Shown: positions 43,886 to 52,872, numbered from the stretch's first letter. The stretch is DNA of 64,000 nucleotides from Streptomyces genisteinicus (GCF_014489615.1 NZ_CP060825.1:434001-498000), one strand, 5' to 3'. The notes: generated from the letters alone by a model not told the origin. Numbers and translations: made by a program.

Positions 43886-44039
43886 GCTGGCGTTCCCCGT
43901 TGGTCGTTGCTGTCGAAGGTCCTGCCGTCGAGGGCGTCGTCGCGGCGCTTCCGCCGGCTGCCCCTCGAGACGTCCATCAGCGTCGGCGGGCCGCGCCCGG
44001 CGGGCAATGCCCGACGGGCCATCAGGAACGGCGGAACCG

Positions 44040-44080
44040 TTTCACCCCCGATGACGTGGGGGTTTCACAGAGGGGTGAAA
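44040..44080. promoter_or_regulatory. TTTCAC/GTGAAA operator cluster
   Basis: TTTCAC-N6-GTGAAA (44063-44080) is a perfect inverted repeat; another TTTCAC is at 44040-44045 and CCCCC-N8-GGGGG (44045-44062) links them. It lies 34 bp before the ATG of the HTH-membrane protein, which may bind it. Confidence 0.6.
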
Positions 44081-44113
44081 TGCGGCCCGGGACGGCCGCG
44101 GGAGGGGAACGGC

Positions 44114-46198
44114 ATGACGGACACACCGGGACGGGCGGACGCCGAGGACTTCGCGGCCCGCCTGCACGCACTGCGCGGCCGCTCCGGCCGCAGTTACGAG
44201 TCCCTCGCACGCCGTGCCGGCGTCGGCGCGGCGACCCTGCACCGCTGGTGCTCGGGCCGGACCGTGCCGCTGGAGTTCGGCCCCGTGGAACGGCTGGCAC
44301 GCGTGTGCGGCTGCTCCGCCGACGACGTAGCCGTGCTCCACCGGCTCTGGCTGGCGGCCGACGCCTCCCGCGGGACACGCGCCGAGCCGGCCGGGTCCCG
44401 ATCGGCCGCCGCGGCGGGCGGCCCCGCTCACGGGGACGCGGACGGCGTGACGTCCCCCGCCGGGGACCCGGCGACCGGCCCTTCCGCGGCGGCGGCCTCT
44501 CCCCGTCCGGGCACGCCCGGCGCCACGACGGCCGCCCCGCGGGGCGCGGATGCGGGTCCGGGAGGCGGTGCGGGTCCGGGAGGCGGTGCAAGTCCGTGTC
44601 CCGGGGCGGGGGCCGAAACGGGCGCGGGTGAGGGCGCCGGCGAAGGGCGGGGCTCCGGGGCCGGGTCGGAGCCGTACGCGGGCGCAAGGACGCGGGACGC
44701 CCCAGGCTCGGGTCCGGGCGCAGGCGGGGGTCCGCGTCCCGCGGGAGGTAACGATCCGTGTGCAGGCGGGGCCGCAGACACCGGCACACGCACGGGCGCT
44801 GGGGTCGGCGCGGGCGCGGGTCCGAGTGCCTGCACCGCCCCCGGCGCAAGCACGGGGGCGAGTCCGGGGGTGGAGGCGATGGCCGACACGAGCAGGGGCG
44901 CGGTCCCGCGCGTGAGTCCCGGGGAAAGCACAGGCACCGGCACGGACTCGGGCACAGGCGCCGCCACGGGTACGCGCCCGGGCACAGGAGCCGGGGCGGG
45001 CGCAGGAGCCGCGGCGGCGGCAACCGCCGCCCCGGCCCCCGCCGCGCGCACACCAGGCCCGCGGCCGGGCGGACCCGCCGACGCGCGGCCGGCCCGTGAG
45101 GGCGGCGGTGCGACCACGGGCGGTGCGCCGCGCCCCACGGCGGGCGGGGCCGGCCCCGTCCCGAGCGCCCGCCCCGCGCGCCGGACCTGGCTCACGGTGG
45201 CCGCAGTGGCCGCGGTGACCGCCGTCCTCGCGCTCGCCGCCGGGTTCCGGGAGCTCACGGCCGCCACGGACGGCGAGCCGTCGTCGCCCGCGCACGCGGC
45301 GACGGCCCCCGCCCCCGCCGTCCCCCCGACGCGCGGAACCTCCCCGTCCGCGTCGCCCTCCCCCGCCCCGCGCCCCTCCCCGGCGGCCGCCGGGGCGACG
45401 GGCGCGGGCTCCGCGGAGCCGACCGCGTCCGCCGCGGACGGCCCGGCGGCGGGCGCCGCGCCCCTCGCCTGGACCGCCGACGACCACGTGTGGCAGGGGG
45501 CGTGCGGCCACACCTACCTCGTCGGGCGGGGCCCGGCGGCCGTGCCGCCACCGCCGACGCAGTCGGACGCGGCCTCGTGGGCCTCCGCCCTCGGCGCGCG
45601 CCACGGCGGGGAGACCCTGGTCCGCGTCACCGTGCAGGGCACCGGCGGGCAGTCCGTGGTCCTGGAGTCGATGGAGGTCCGGGTCGTGCAGCGGCGCACT
45701 CCGGAGGCGATGCCCGCGTACCGGATGAGCTCCGGCTGCGGCGGATCGCTCACCCCGCGGCTGTTCGAGGTGGACCTGGACCGTGCGCGGCCGGTGGCGC
45801 GCTCCGTTCCCGGCAACGACGCGGGCGTCGTCGTCCCCGCCGTATCCTTCCCGTACACGGTCTCGTCCTCGGACCCCGAGGCCCTGCTGGTCTCGGGGCG
45901 TTCCGTCGCCTGCGACTGCGACTGGTTCCTCGACGTGCGGTGGCGGGCGGGCGACCGTTCGGGCACCGTGCGGATCGACGACGGCGGCCGGCCGTTCCGC
46001 ACGAGCGGGGTGCGGGGCGCACTGCTCGACTACGACTACACGGGGCAGCGGTGGACACCGGACCCCGGCGGCGACGCGACCGCCGGGTCCACCGATTCCG
46101 CGGAGTCCGCAGGGCCCACCGGGATCGCCGAGACCACCGGGTCCGCCGCCGAGCCGGGGGCGGGTGGCGGCACAGCACGCAGCGGTGATTTGCCGTAA
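44114..46198 (+). CDS. HTH (XRE-like) protein with long linker and one transmembrane helix
   Basis: A 694-residue protein. Residues about 8-75 are a helix-turn-helix (LHALRGRSGRSYESLARRAG ... LHRWCSGRTVPL) like that of streptomycete DNA-binding regulators. Then about 260 residues of low-complexity Gly/Ala/Thr/Pro (some 18-bp repeats in the DNA), one transmembrane helix (TWLTVAAVAAVTAVLALAAGF, about 357-377, quoted in part) and an extracellular domain (about 450-640) with WTADDHVWQGACGHTYLVG and four or more Cys (ACDCDW). It looks like a one-component signal-transducing regulator. ATG 44114 follows GGAGGGGAACG. Confidence 0.8.
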   Translation: MTDTPGRADAEDFAARLHALRGRSGRSYESLARRAGVGAATLHRWCSGRTVPLEFGPVERLARVCGCSADDVAVLHRLWLAADASRGTRAEPAGSRSAAAAGGPAHGDADGVTSPAGDPATGPSAAAASPRPGTPGATTAAPRGADAGPGGGAGPGGGASPCPGAGAETGAGEGAGEGRGSGAGSEPYAGARTRDAPGSGPGAGGGPRPAGGNDPCAGGAADTGTRTGAGVGAGAGPSACTAPGASTGASPGVEAMADTSRGAVPRVSPGESTGTGTDSGTGAATGTRPGTGAGAGAGAAAAATAAPAPAARTPGPRPGGPADARPAREGGGATTGGAPRPTAGGAGPVPSARPARRTWLTVAAVAAVTAVLALAAGFRELTAATDGEPSSPAHAATAPAPAVPPTRGTSPSASPSPAPRPSPAAAGATGAGSAEPTASAADGPAAGAAPLAWTADDHVWQGACGHTYLVGRGPAAVPPPPTQSDAASWASALGARHGGETLVRVTVQGTGGQSVVLESMEVRVVQRRTPEAMPAYRMSSGCGGSLTPRLFEVDLDRARPVARSVPGNDAGVVVPAVSFPYTVSSSDPEALLVSGRSVACDCDWFLDVRWRAGDRSGTVRIDDGGRPFRTSGVRGALLDYDYTGQRWTPDPGGDATAGSTDSAESAGPTGIAETTGSAAEPGAGGGTARSGDLP

Positions 46199-46240
46199 CG
46201 GCAAGCTTCTCCGCTCCGGCGACGGGCCGCCGCACCATCG

Positions 46241-46271
46241 GTCGTGGACGGCGGCTCCCGCCGTCCACGAC
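46241..46271. promoter_or_regulatory. Strong hairpin just before the methyltransferase gene
   Basis: GTCGTGGACGGCG (46241-46253) pairs perfectly with 46259-46271 across a 5-nt loop; the ribosome-binding site (CGAGGAGCG) begins just after it. It may terminate the upstream transcript or protect the downstream mRNA. Confidence 0.6.
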
Positions 46272-46288
46272 TGCCGAGGAGCGCATCG

Positions 46289-46945
46289 ATGACCGAGCAC
46301 CACACCACCGCGGCCGGCGCCGGAGCGGGCGAGGAGTTCTGGGACGCCCGCTACCGGGAGAGCGACCGGATATGGAGCGGCGATCCGAACGCGGCGCTCG
46401 TCGCCGAGGTGACGGACCTCCCGCCCGGCAGGGCGCTGGACCTGGGCTGCGGCGAGGGCGGCGACGCGATCTGGCTCGCGCTCCGCGGCTGGCACGTCAC
46501 GGCGACGGACATCTCGGGCGTGGCCCTGGAGCGGGCGGCCCTGCACGCGCGGGACGCCGGGGTGCCCGAGGGCGCCGTCGAGTGGCAGCGCCACGACCTC
46601 GCGGAGTCCTTCCCCGAGGGCGCCTTCGACCTCGTGTCGGCCAGCTACCTCCACACCCCCGGCGACATGCCGCGCGAGGCGGTCCTGCGGCGCGCGGCGG
46701 CTGCGGTGGCCCCCGGCGGCGTCCTGCTCGTCACGGGGCACGCGGCCCCCGGTCCGTTCGATCCCCCGGCGCACCACGCCATGCACTTCCCGACCCCCCG
46801 CGATGTGCTCGCCTCGCTCGAACTGCCGTCCGACACGTGGCAGGTGGAGCGGGCGGAGGAGTTCGAGCGGACGCAGAAGGGGCCCGACGGGCGTCCGGGG
46901 CTGCGCAACGACAACGTGCTCAGGGTGCGCAGGCCCGCCGCCTGA
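46289..46945 (+). CDS. Class I SAM methyltransferase (thiopurine/tellurite-type)
   Basis: A 218-residue methyltransferase: FWDARYRESDRIWSGDPN at the start, motif I ALDLGCGEGGDAIWLA, VTATDISGVALERA, and motif IV DLVSASYLHTP. The N-terminal signature and size fit the methyltransferase-11/tellurite-resistance (TehB-like) group. Substrate unknown. ATG 46289 follows CGAGGAGC. A strong hairpin precedes it. Confidence 0.85.
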   Translation: MTEHHTTAAGAGAGEEFWDARYRESDRIWSGDPNAALVAEVTDLPPGRALDLGCGEGGDAIWLALRGWHVTATDISGVALERAALHARDAGVPEGAVEWQRHDLAESFPEGAFDLVSASYLHTPGDMPREAVLRRAAAAVAPGGVLLVTGHAAPGPFDPPAHHAMHFPTPRDVLASLELPSDTWQVERAEEFERTQKGPDGRPGLRNDNVLRVRRPAA

Positions 46946-47099
46946 CGCGCGGGGCCGCGCCCGGTGGTCGCCGGTGCGGTCGCCGCGGGGCGCCGCCCGG
47001 CAGATGATGAAGACGTTGGTGAAGTGCGTCGGGTGCTCCGGCGCTCCTGACGCACCGGGCCACGCGAGAGGGCCCACCGCGCGCCGGAAAGGGAAGGCC

Positions 47100-47660
47100 A
47101 TGGCCGACGACACAGGGCGGGACGACGACCAGGGGCGGGGCGACGACGTGTACCAGCCCGAGCACTCCGACACGGGCAACCGTCCCGACGGGGAACTCGA
47201 CCTGGAGAACGTGATCGGCGAGCGCAGCCTGGACGACATGATGGAGGAGGGCTACTCGCCCCTCGACCGTCCCCTGGTGGTCGGCAGGCACGGCACGACC
47301 GGCGAGGAACTGCGGCGCGGCGAGACGCTGGAACAGCGCCTCGCCCAGGAGCTGCCGGAGACCTCCGGGCAGGACGGCGACGGCATCGGCGACCTCGCGG
47401 GCGGCGACGGCGAGCCGCTGGACGGCGAGTCCGGGCGTGCGCGGGCGGGCAGGCTGGCGGCCGTGGACGACATCGCGCCGCGCCGCCACAACGACGTGGT
47501 CGCCCGGGACGTCGGCATCGACGGAGGCGCCGCGTCGGCGGAGGAGGCCGCGATGCACGTCGTCGACGGCGAGGAGGAGGACGAGCCGGAGCGGTACGTG
47601 CCGTCCGCCGCCGACTCCGCGCCGCGACCGCCCGGGAGCACCGGCGGCCCCCTCTCCTGA
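47100..47660 (+). CDS. DUF5709 protein, copy 1
   Basis: A 186-residue acidic hydrophilic protein of the DUF5709 type: VYQPEHSDTGNRPDGELDLE, IGERSLDDMMEEGYSPLDRP, ETLEQRLAQELPE and DVGIDGGAASAEEAAMHVVD. The family is actinobacterial, often induced by stress; function unknown. It is followed 118 bp later by a close paralogue, and the upstream leader sequences resemble each other. No signal or membrane segment. Confidence 0.88.
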   Translation: MADDTGRDDDQGRGDDVYQPEHSDTGNRPDGELDLENVIGERSLDDMMEEGYSPLDRPLVVGRHGTTGEELRRGETLEQRLAQELPETSGQDGDGIGDLAGGDGEPLDGESGRARAGRLAAVDDIAPRRHNDVVARDVGIDGGAASAEEAAMHVVDGEEEDEPERYVPSAADSAPRPPGSTGGPLS

Positions 47661-47778
47661 GGGCCGCGAACCGCGCGGCCCGCGCGATTCGCGCTGTTGA
47701 ACCGCGCCGGGGCGGGCACCCGGCCCGTACGGGACCGCGAACCGCGCGGTCCGCCAGCGGCCACGAAGGGGAGCGCAC

Positions 47779-48288
47779 ATGTCGGACGACACCACGGCGG
47801 CGGACCCGGGGCGGAGCGACGACGTCTACCAGCCCGGTCATTCGGACGCCGGAAACCGCCCCAGCGGGGAGCTCGACCCGGAGAACGTGATCGGCGAACG
47901 CAGCCTGGACGACACGATGGAGGAGGGCTACTCGCCTCCGGAGCGACCTCTCGGCGTGAACCGCCACGGCACCACGGGCTCGGAGGCCCGCGAGGGCGAG
48001 ACGCTGGACGACCGGCTCGCCCAGGAGGCGCCGGACACCGCCGTTCCGGACGGCGACGGCATCGGCGACCTGCCGGGCGGCGCCGGCGAGCCCGCCCGCG
48101 AGATCACCGGGGACGCCCGGGCGGGCAGGATCGCCCCGGCCGACGATCCCGCGCCCCGCAGGCCGGCCGGCACGGTGGCGCGGGACGTCGGCATCGACGG
48201 GGGCGCGGCCTCCGCCGAGGAGGCGGCGATGCACGTCGAAGCGGAGCCCGGCGAGGACGGTGCCGGGGCCGGCGACCGGTGGGAGTGA
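47779..48288 (+). CDS. DUF5709 protein, copy 2
   Basis: A 169-residue paralogue of the preceding protein; DVYQPGHSDAGNRPSGELDP, IGERSLDDTMEEGYSPPERP and DVGIDGGAASAEEAAMHVE align with it. A 15-bp sequence (CCGCGAACCGCGCGG) is repeated at 47664-47678 and 47735-47749. Tandem duplication is the simplest explanation. Its stop is 5 bp before the phosphoribosyltransferase ATG. Confidence 0.88.
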   Translation: MSDDTTAADPGRSDDVYQPGHSDAGNRPSGELDPENVIGERSLDDTMEEGYSPPERPLGVNRHGTTGSEAREGETLDDRLAQEAPDTAVPDGDGIGDLPGGAGEPAREITGDARAGRIAPADDPAPRRPAGTVARDVGIDGGAASAEEAAMHVEAEPGEDGAGAGDRWE

Positions 48289-48293
48289 GCACG

Positions 48294-48953
48294 ATGCGCT
48301 TCGGCGACCGCGGGGAGGCGGGGCAGGAACTGGCGGCCAGGCTCCTGGTGCGGCAGCGCGCGGGCGAGCTGCCGGCCCCGTTCGTGCTGGCGCTGCCGCG
48401 CGGCGGGGTGCCGGTGGCGGCCGAGGTGGCCCGCGCCCTGGACGCCCCGCTCGACGTGGTCGTGGCGCGCAAGATCGGCGCTCCGTTCGACGTCGAACTC
48501 GGTGTGGGAGCCCTGGCCGGAGACGCGCCGCCGCTCTTCGACACCCGGGCGCTCCAGGCGCTCGGGCTGTCCGCCGACGCCCTGCGCGACCGGGTCGGCG
48601 CCGAGCGGGCCGAACTGCGCCGCCGCGAGGAGGTGTACCGCGAGGGCCGGCCGGCGCCCGTGCTCCGGGGGCGGACGGCGGTCCTCGTGGACGACGGGCT
48701 CGCCACCGGTGTCACGGCGCGGGCCGCGGTGCGGGCCGTACGGGCCATGGAGCCCGGCACGCTGGTGCTCGCGGTGCCGGTGTGCTCACGCGAGGCGGCC
48801 GCGGTCCTGCGGGCCGAGGTCGAGGAACTCGTGACGCTGCACACTCCGCACCCGTTCCACTCGGTGGGCAGGTGGTACGCGGACTTCACCCAGGTCGAGG
48901 ACCGCGTGGTGGTCGCCGCCCTGCGGGACGCCGCCGCGGCGCGGCCGGAGTGA
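48294..48953 (+). CDS. Phosphoribosyltransferase family protein
   Basis: A 219-residue protein with the PRTase fold: LALPRGGVPVAAEVARAL, VVVARKIGAPFDVELGVGAL and the PRPP-binding loop VLVDDGLATGVTARAA. Free-standing relatives are often near stress (universal stress protein, dienelactone hydrolase) genes; the base acceptor is unknown. ATG 48294 follows GGGAG; GTG 48285, overlapping the DUF5709 stop, is an alternative. Likely in one operon with the DUF5709 pair. Confidence 0.85.
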   Translation: MRFGDRGEAGQELAARLLVRQRAGELPAPFVLALPRGGVPVAAEVARALDAPLDVVVARKIGAPFDVELGVGALAGDAPPLFDTRALQALGLSADALRDRVGAERAELRRREEVYREGRPAPVLRGRTAVLVDDGLATGVTARAAVRAVRAMEPGTLVLAVPVCSREAAAVLRAEVEELVTLHTPHPFHSVGRWYADFTQVEDRVVVAALRDAAAARPE

Positions 48954-49013
48954 GCGACGGCAGAGGGCGCGTGGAGTTCGCCCGCCGTCTGGGGGAGGTG
49001 TAGAAAAGAGCCT

Positions 49014-51719
49014 ATGGCCGCACGCTCCGGCCGCCCGCGCTCGGTTCTGCGCATGAGAACTGTCGCAGGCCAGGTCTTTCTCCTGCAGGTGGCGATCGTG
49101 GTGCTGCTGGTCGCGGCCGCGATCGCCGCACTCGTGCTGCAGTCCCGTGCGGGGAGCGAACGCGAGGCGCGCAACCGCTCGGTCGCGGTCGCCGAGACCT
49201 TCGCCAACTCCCCCGGCATGGAGGCGGCGCTGCGGAGCCCCGACCCGACGGCGATCCTCCAGCCGAAGGCGGAACGGGCCCGGGAGCGGTCGGACGTCGA
49301 CTTCATCGTCGTCCTCGACACGGAGGGCATCCGCTACACCCACCCCCTCCCCGACCGGATCGGCAAGCAGTTCGTCGGGAACATCCGGCCCGCGCTCGAG
49401 GGCGAGGTGCTGGTGGAGCGGATCACCGGGACCATCGGGCCTCTGGTGCAGGCCGTGGTCCCGGTCCAGGACGCACGCGGCCGGGTCATCGGGCTGGTGT
49501 CGGCGGGCGTCACCCTCGACAAGGTCAGCGGCGTCTCGGAGGACCAGTTCCCGCTGCTGTTCGGCGCGGCGGCCGGTGTGCTGCTGCTGGCGATGGGCGG
49601 GACCGCACTGGTCACCCGCAGGCTGCGGCGGCAGACCCGCGGCCTGGGTCCCGCCGAGATGACGCGGATGTACGAGCACCACGACGCGGTGCTCCACTCG
49701 GTGCGCGAGGGGGTGCTCATCCTCGGCGACGACCGCAGGCTGGTGCTCGCCAACGACGAGGCCCGCCGGCTGCTCGGGCTGTCGCAGGACGTCGAGGGCC
49801 GCTCCGTCGGGGAGCTCGGGCTCGATCCGCGCATGTCCCGGCTGCTGGGGTCCGGCAGGATCGCGACGGACGAGATCGTCCCGGTCGGGGACCGTCTGCT
49901 CGCCGTCAACCAGCGGACGACCGACCAGGAGGGCGGCCCGCCGGGCACGGTGGCCACCCTGCGGGACACCACCGAGCTCCAGGACCTGACGGGCCGGGCG
50001 GACCTGGCGCGCGAGCGGCTGCGGCTGCTGTACGACGCCGGCACGGAGATCGGCACCACGCTGGACGTGCTGCGCACCTGCGAAGAGCTGGCCGGCTTCG
50101 CCGTGGGGCGCCTCGCCGACTACGTCAGCGTCGATCTGGCGGAGGCCGTGCTGCGCGGCGAGGAGCCGACGTCGACGGGCGCGGACGTGGACATGCGGCG
50201 GGTGGCGTTCGCCGGTCCCGAGGGCAGCGCGCTGTACCCGGTGGGGCATCCGATCCGCTTCACCCCCCGCACCCGGATGGGCAGCGGCCTCGGCCGGGGG
50301 GAGGCGGTGCTGGAGGAGGACCTGACGGCGTTCTCCGGCTGGCAGCTCCAGGACCCGCAGCGTGCGCCGATGCTGGTGGACGCCGGGATGCACTCGATGA
50401 TCGCGGTCCCGCTGCGGGCGCGGGGCGTGGTGCTGGGCGTCGCGATGCTGTGGCGGGCCGGAACCGCGGAGCCGTTCGAGGAGGAGGACCTGTCGCTCGT
50501 GGAGGAGCTGGTGGCGCGGGCGGCCGTCAGCGTGGACAACGCCCGGCGCTATTCGCGCGAGCACACGATGGCCGTGACCCTCCAGCGCAGTCTGCTGCCG
50601 CGGATGCTGCCCGAGCAGGACGCGCTGGACGTGGCCTACCGGTACCGGCCGGCCCAGGCGGGGCTCGGCGGCCTCGGCGGGGTGGGCGGCGACTGGTTCG
50701 ACATCATCCCGCTGCCCGGGGCGCGGGTGGCGCTCGTCGTCGGCGACGTGGTCGGGCACGGTCTGCACGCCGCGGCGACCATGGGGCGGCTGCGGACGGC
50801 CGTGCACAACTTCTCCAGTCTCGACCTGCCCCCCGACGAGCTGCTGTGGCATCTCGACGAGCTCGTGGCGCGCATCGACCGGGACGAGACGGACGAACGC
50901 GGGGAGGCCGGGGTGACCGGCGCGACCTGCGTGTACGCGATCTACGATCCGGTGTCGGGGCGGTGCAGCATCGCGCGGGCCGGGCACCTCCAGCCGGTGA
51001 TCGTGCACCCGGACGGCAGCGCGGAGTACGCCGACGTGCCCGGCGGCCCGCCCCTGGGCCTGGGCGGCATGCCGTTCGAGACCCTGGACGTCGAACTCGC
51101 CGAGGGCAGCCGGCTCGTGCTGTACACGGACGGCCTGGTCGAGGACAGGACGCGGGAGATCGACGAAGGGCTGGAACTGCTGCGGCGTGCCCTGGAACGG
51201 CACGCGGAGCTCGCCCCCGAGGAGATGTGCGAGCAGGTGCTGGCCGGCCTGGTGCCGGAGCGGCCGCGGGACGACATCGCCCTGCTGGTGGGACGCACCC
51301 GGGTGCTCGCCGGGGAGCGGGTGGCCCGGTGGGAGGTGCCGGCCGATCCGGCGGCGGTGCGCGAGGTGCGGGCGGCGGTGTCGCGGAAGCTGGCCGAATG
51401 GGACCTCCAGGAGGCGGTGTTCACCGCAGAGCTGATCCTCAGCGAGCTGGTCACCAACGCGATCCGCTACGCCGCCGGGCCGATCCGGGTCCGGCTCATC
51501 CGCGACCGGGCGCTGATCTGCGAGGTGTCCGACCGGAGCAGCACCTCGCCGCATCTGCGGCAGGCGGCGGGGACGGACGAGGGCGGCCGGGGCCTGTTCC
51601 TGGTGGCGCAGTTCGCGGACCGGTGGGGCACCCGCTACACGGGCAACGGCAAGGTGATCTGGGCGGAACTGCCGCTCACCCCGTCGGGTGCCGCGCTGCC
51701 GGACTTCCCCGGGCTCTGA
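49014..51719 (+). CDS. Membrane sensor with PAS, GAF, SpoIIE phosphatase and histidine-kinase-like ATPase domains
   Basis: A 901-residue protein: transmembrane helix 1 (about 23-44), extracellular sCache/CitA-like sensor (about 45-175, DVDFIVVLDTEGIRYTHPLP), helix 2 (about 183-203), PAS (about 220-320), GAF (about 340-510), SpoIIE phosphatase (about 545-740, VGGDWFDIIP, GDVVGHGLHA, YTDGLVED) and a C-terminal HATPase (about 760-890, ILSELVTNAIRYA, GGRGLFLVAQ). It joins both arms of a partner-switching cycle, phosphatase and anti-sigma-type kinase, behind an external sensor. ATG 49014; GGGGGAGGTG lies about 20 bp upstream. Confidence 0.9.
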   Translation: MAARSGRPRSVLRMRTVAGQVFLLQVAIVVLLVAAAIAALVLQSRAGSEREARNRSVAVAETFANSPGMEAALRSPDPTAILQPKAERARERSDVDFIVVLDTEGIRYTHPLPDRIGKQFVGNIRPALEGEVLVERITGTIGPLVQAVVPVQDARGRVIGLVSAGVTLDKVSGVSEDQFPLLFGAAAGVLLLAMGGTALVTRRLRRQTRGLGPAEMTRMYEHHDAVLHSVREGVLILGDDRRLVLANDEARRLLGLSQDVEGRSVGELGLDPRMSRLLGSGRIATDEIVPVGDRLLAVNQRTTDQEGGPPGTVATLRDTTELQDLTGRADLARERLRLLYDAGTEIGTTLDVLRTCEELAGFAVGRLADYVSVDLAEAVLRGEEPTSTGADVDMRRVAFAGPEGSALYPVGHPIRFTPRTRMGSGLGRGEAVLEEDLTAFSGWQLQDPQRAPMLVDAGMHSMIAVPLRARGVVLGVAMLWRAGTAEPFEEEDLSLVEELVARAAVSVDNARRYSREHTMAVTLQRSLLPRMLPEQDALDVAYRYRPAQAGLGGLGGVGGDWFDIIPLPGARVALVVGDVVGHGLHAAATMGRLRTAVHNFSSLDLPPDELLWHLDELVARIDRDETDERGEAGVTGATCVYAIYDPVSGRCSIARAGHLQPVIVHPDGSAEYADVPGGPPLGLGGMPFETLDVELAEGSRLVLYTDGLVEDRTREIDEGLELLRRALERHAELAPEEMCEQVLAGLVPERPRDDIALLVGRTRVLAGERVARWEVPADPAAVREVRAAVSRKLAEWDLQEAVFTAELILSELVTNAIRYAAGPIRVRLIRDRALICEVSDRSSTSPHLRQAAGTDEGGRGLFLVAQFADRWGTRYTGNGKVIWAELPLTPSGAALPDFPGL

Positions 51720-51735
51720 GCCCGGGACCGGGCAC

Positions 51736-51850
51736 CGGACGGAAGCATTGACCGGGCCCGGGACACAGGCAGCGGACGGAGGCGGTGACCGGGCCGGTTC
51801 ACCGGTAGCGGCCGGGCGGAAGCGGTGACCGGGCCCGGGACACGGGCGGG
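51736..51850. repeat. Three imperfect repeats of 37-40 bp
   Basis: Units at 51736-51772, 51773-51812 and 51813-51850 share CGG-A/G-CGGA-A/G-GC, a TGACCGGGCC core and ACCGG or ACAC-GGG ends. They follow the phosphatase stop directly. The remainder of the 448-bp gap holds the promoter of the next gene. Confidence 0.5.
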
Positions 51851-51948
51851 GGCACTCACCGGCGGACAAGAACGGGACGGCGACTGCTGCCCGGGCGACA
51901 AGAAACGGGACGCGGGACCGTCGCCGCACGGAAACCGGCGGACCGCTC

Positions 51949-51977
51949 TTGCCTGCCTGGTTACCCGTGCGTAACGT
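51949..51977 (+). promoter_or_regulatory. Promoter of the secreted-protein gene with GTTAC-N6-GTAAC
   Basis: TTGCCT (51949-51954) and TAACGT (51972-51977) are 17 bp apart. The inverted repeat GTTAC-N6-GTAAC (51960-51975) covers the -10. The leader would be about 185 nt. Confidence 0.6.
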
Positions 51978-52167
51978 CGTCGGCGCACCGCAGGCCACCG
52001 GGCGTTCGAACGCCCCGGCCGCCCTCCGGAACCCGCTCTCCCGGACCGGCACCCGCGTGATCCCGGCCGCTCCGTCCTGGCCGGACGCACGAACCGTCGC
52101 ACCGTTTACGCGTTCATCCCCGTCGTCCGTGCGCCCCGACGGCGCACCGCCGCACCCAGGAGCCGAA

Positions 52168-52815
52168 ATGAAGCGTCCCAGTCTCCTCCCCGTCCGGGGC
52201 CGCAGAGCCGCCGCCCGCGCGGGCGTCGCCCTCGCCGCCGGGCTCGGGCTGCTCGCCACCAGTGCCGGATCGGCGCACGCCGCGCCGGTCAGGCTCGACT
52301 ACCCGCTCACCGGTCTGACGGTCCTCGAGGGGACGGGCTCCGACCTGGCGCTGGGGCCGGGGACGCTGGAGGTCAACGCCGACCTCAAGCTGGGCACGAT
52401 GACGGCGAACACCAAACTGCCCGCGGCTCCGGGTGAGTTCAACATGATCGGCATCGTGCCGGTCAGCGTCACCACGGAGTTCATCGAGACCGAGCCCACG
52501 GTCGGCACGATCGACCTGAAGACGGGCGCGGTGAACAGCACCACCAAGATGACGCTTCGGCTGAAGAACCTCAAGGTCGCCGGCATCCCCACGCCGGTCG
52601 GCAGCCGGTGCCAGACCGAGGTGCCCGCGGAGCTGAACCTGACGTCCGAGCCGGGCTTCAACGCGCTGCGCGGCGGGGTGCTGAGCGGGTCGTACACCAT
52701 CCCGAAGTTCGAGCACTGCCTGCTGGCCACGCCGCTGATCAACCTGGTCATCCCGGGCGACGGCAACACGATCCGGCTGAACCTGGGTCAGCCGGTCCGT
52801 CCGCCGGCCGCCTGA
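52168..52815 (+). CDS. Secreted beta-rich protein of unknown function
   Basis: A 215-residue exported protein. Signal peptide about residues 1-40 (RRAAARAGVALAAGLGLL then SAHA-AP). The mature domain is Thr/Leu/Val-rich and beta-like (LDYPLTGLTVLEGTGSDLAL, IGIVPVSVTTEFIETEP, SGSYTIPKFEHC), with two Cys. It resembles actinobacterial exported proteins, not a named family. ATG 52168 follows CAGGAGCC. It has its own promoter. Confidence 0.8.
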   Translation: MKRPSLLPVRGRRAAARAGVALAAGLGLLATSAGSAHAAPVRLDYPLTGLTVLEGTGSDLALGPGTLEVNADLKLGTMTANTKLPAAPGEFNMIGIVPVSVTTEFIETEPTVGTIDLKTGAVNSTTKMTLRLKNLKVAGIPTPVGSRCQTEVPAELNLTSEPGFNALRGGVLSGSYTIPKFEHCLLATPLINLVIPGDGNTIRLNLGQPVRPPAA

Positions 52816-52820
52816 CGGTC

Positions 52821-52856
52821 CCCGTTCCCGCCGTGCGCGCGCACGGCGGGAACGGG
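52821..52856. terminator. Perfect 18-bp palindromic terminator
   Basis: 52821-52838 is complementary to 52839-52856 without a single mismatch, between the convergent secreted-protein and methyltransferase genes; in RNA the centre forms the loop. Confidence 0.75.
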
Positions 52857-52872
52857 TCTGCCGGCCCGCGCC

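Noticed and set aside
44549..44586. Possible CRISPR-like or tandem repeat (18-bp units repeated twice)
   Set aside because: The repeats are part of the Gly-rich linker coding frame (Gly-Pro-Gly-Gly), with no spacer structure or cas genes.
48786..52259. Very long minus-strand reading frame opposite the sensor phosphatase
   Set aside because: It is an antisense shadow of high-GC codon usage; the plus-strand frame holds recognisable PAS, GAF and phosphatase motifs, the minus-strand text has none.
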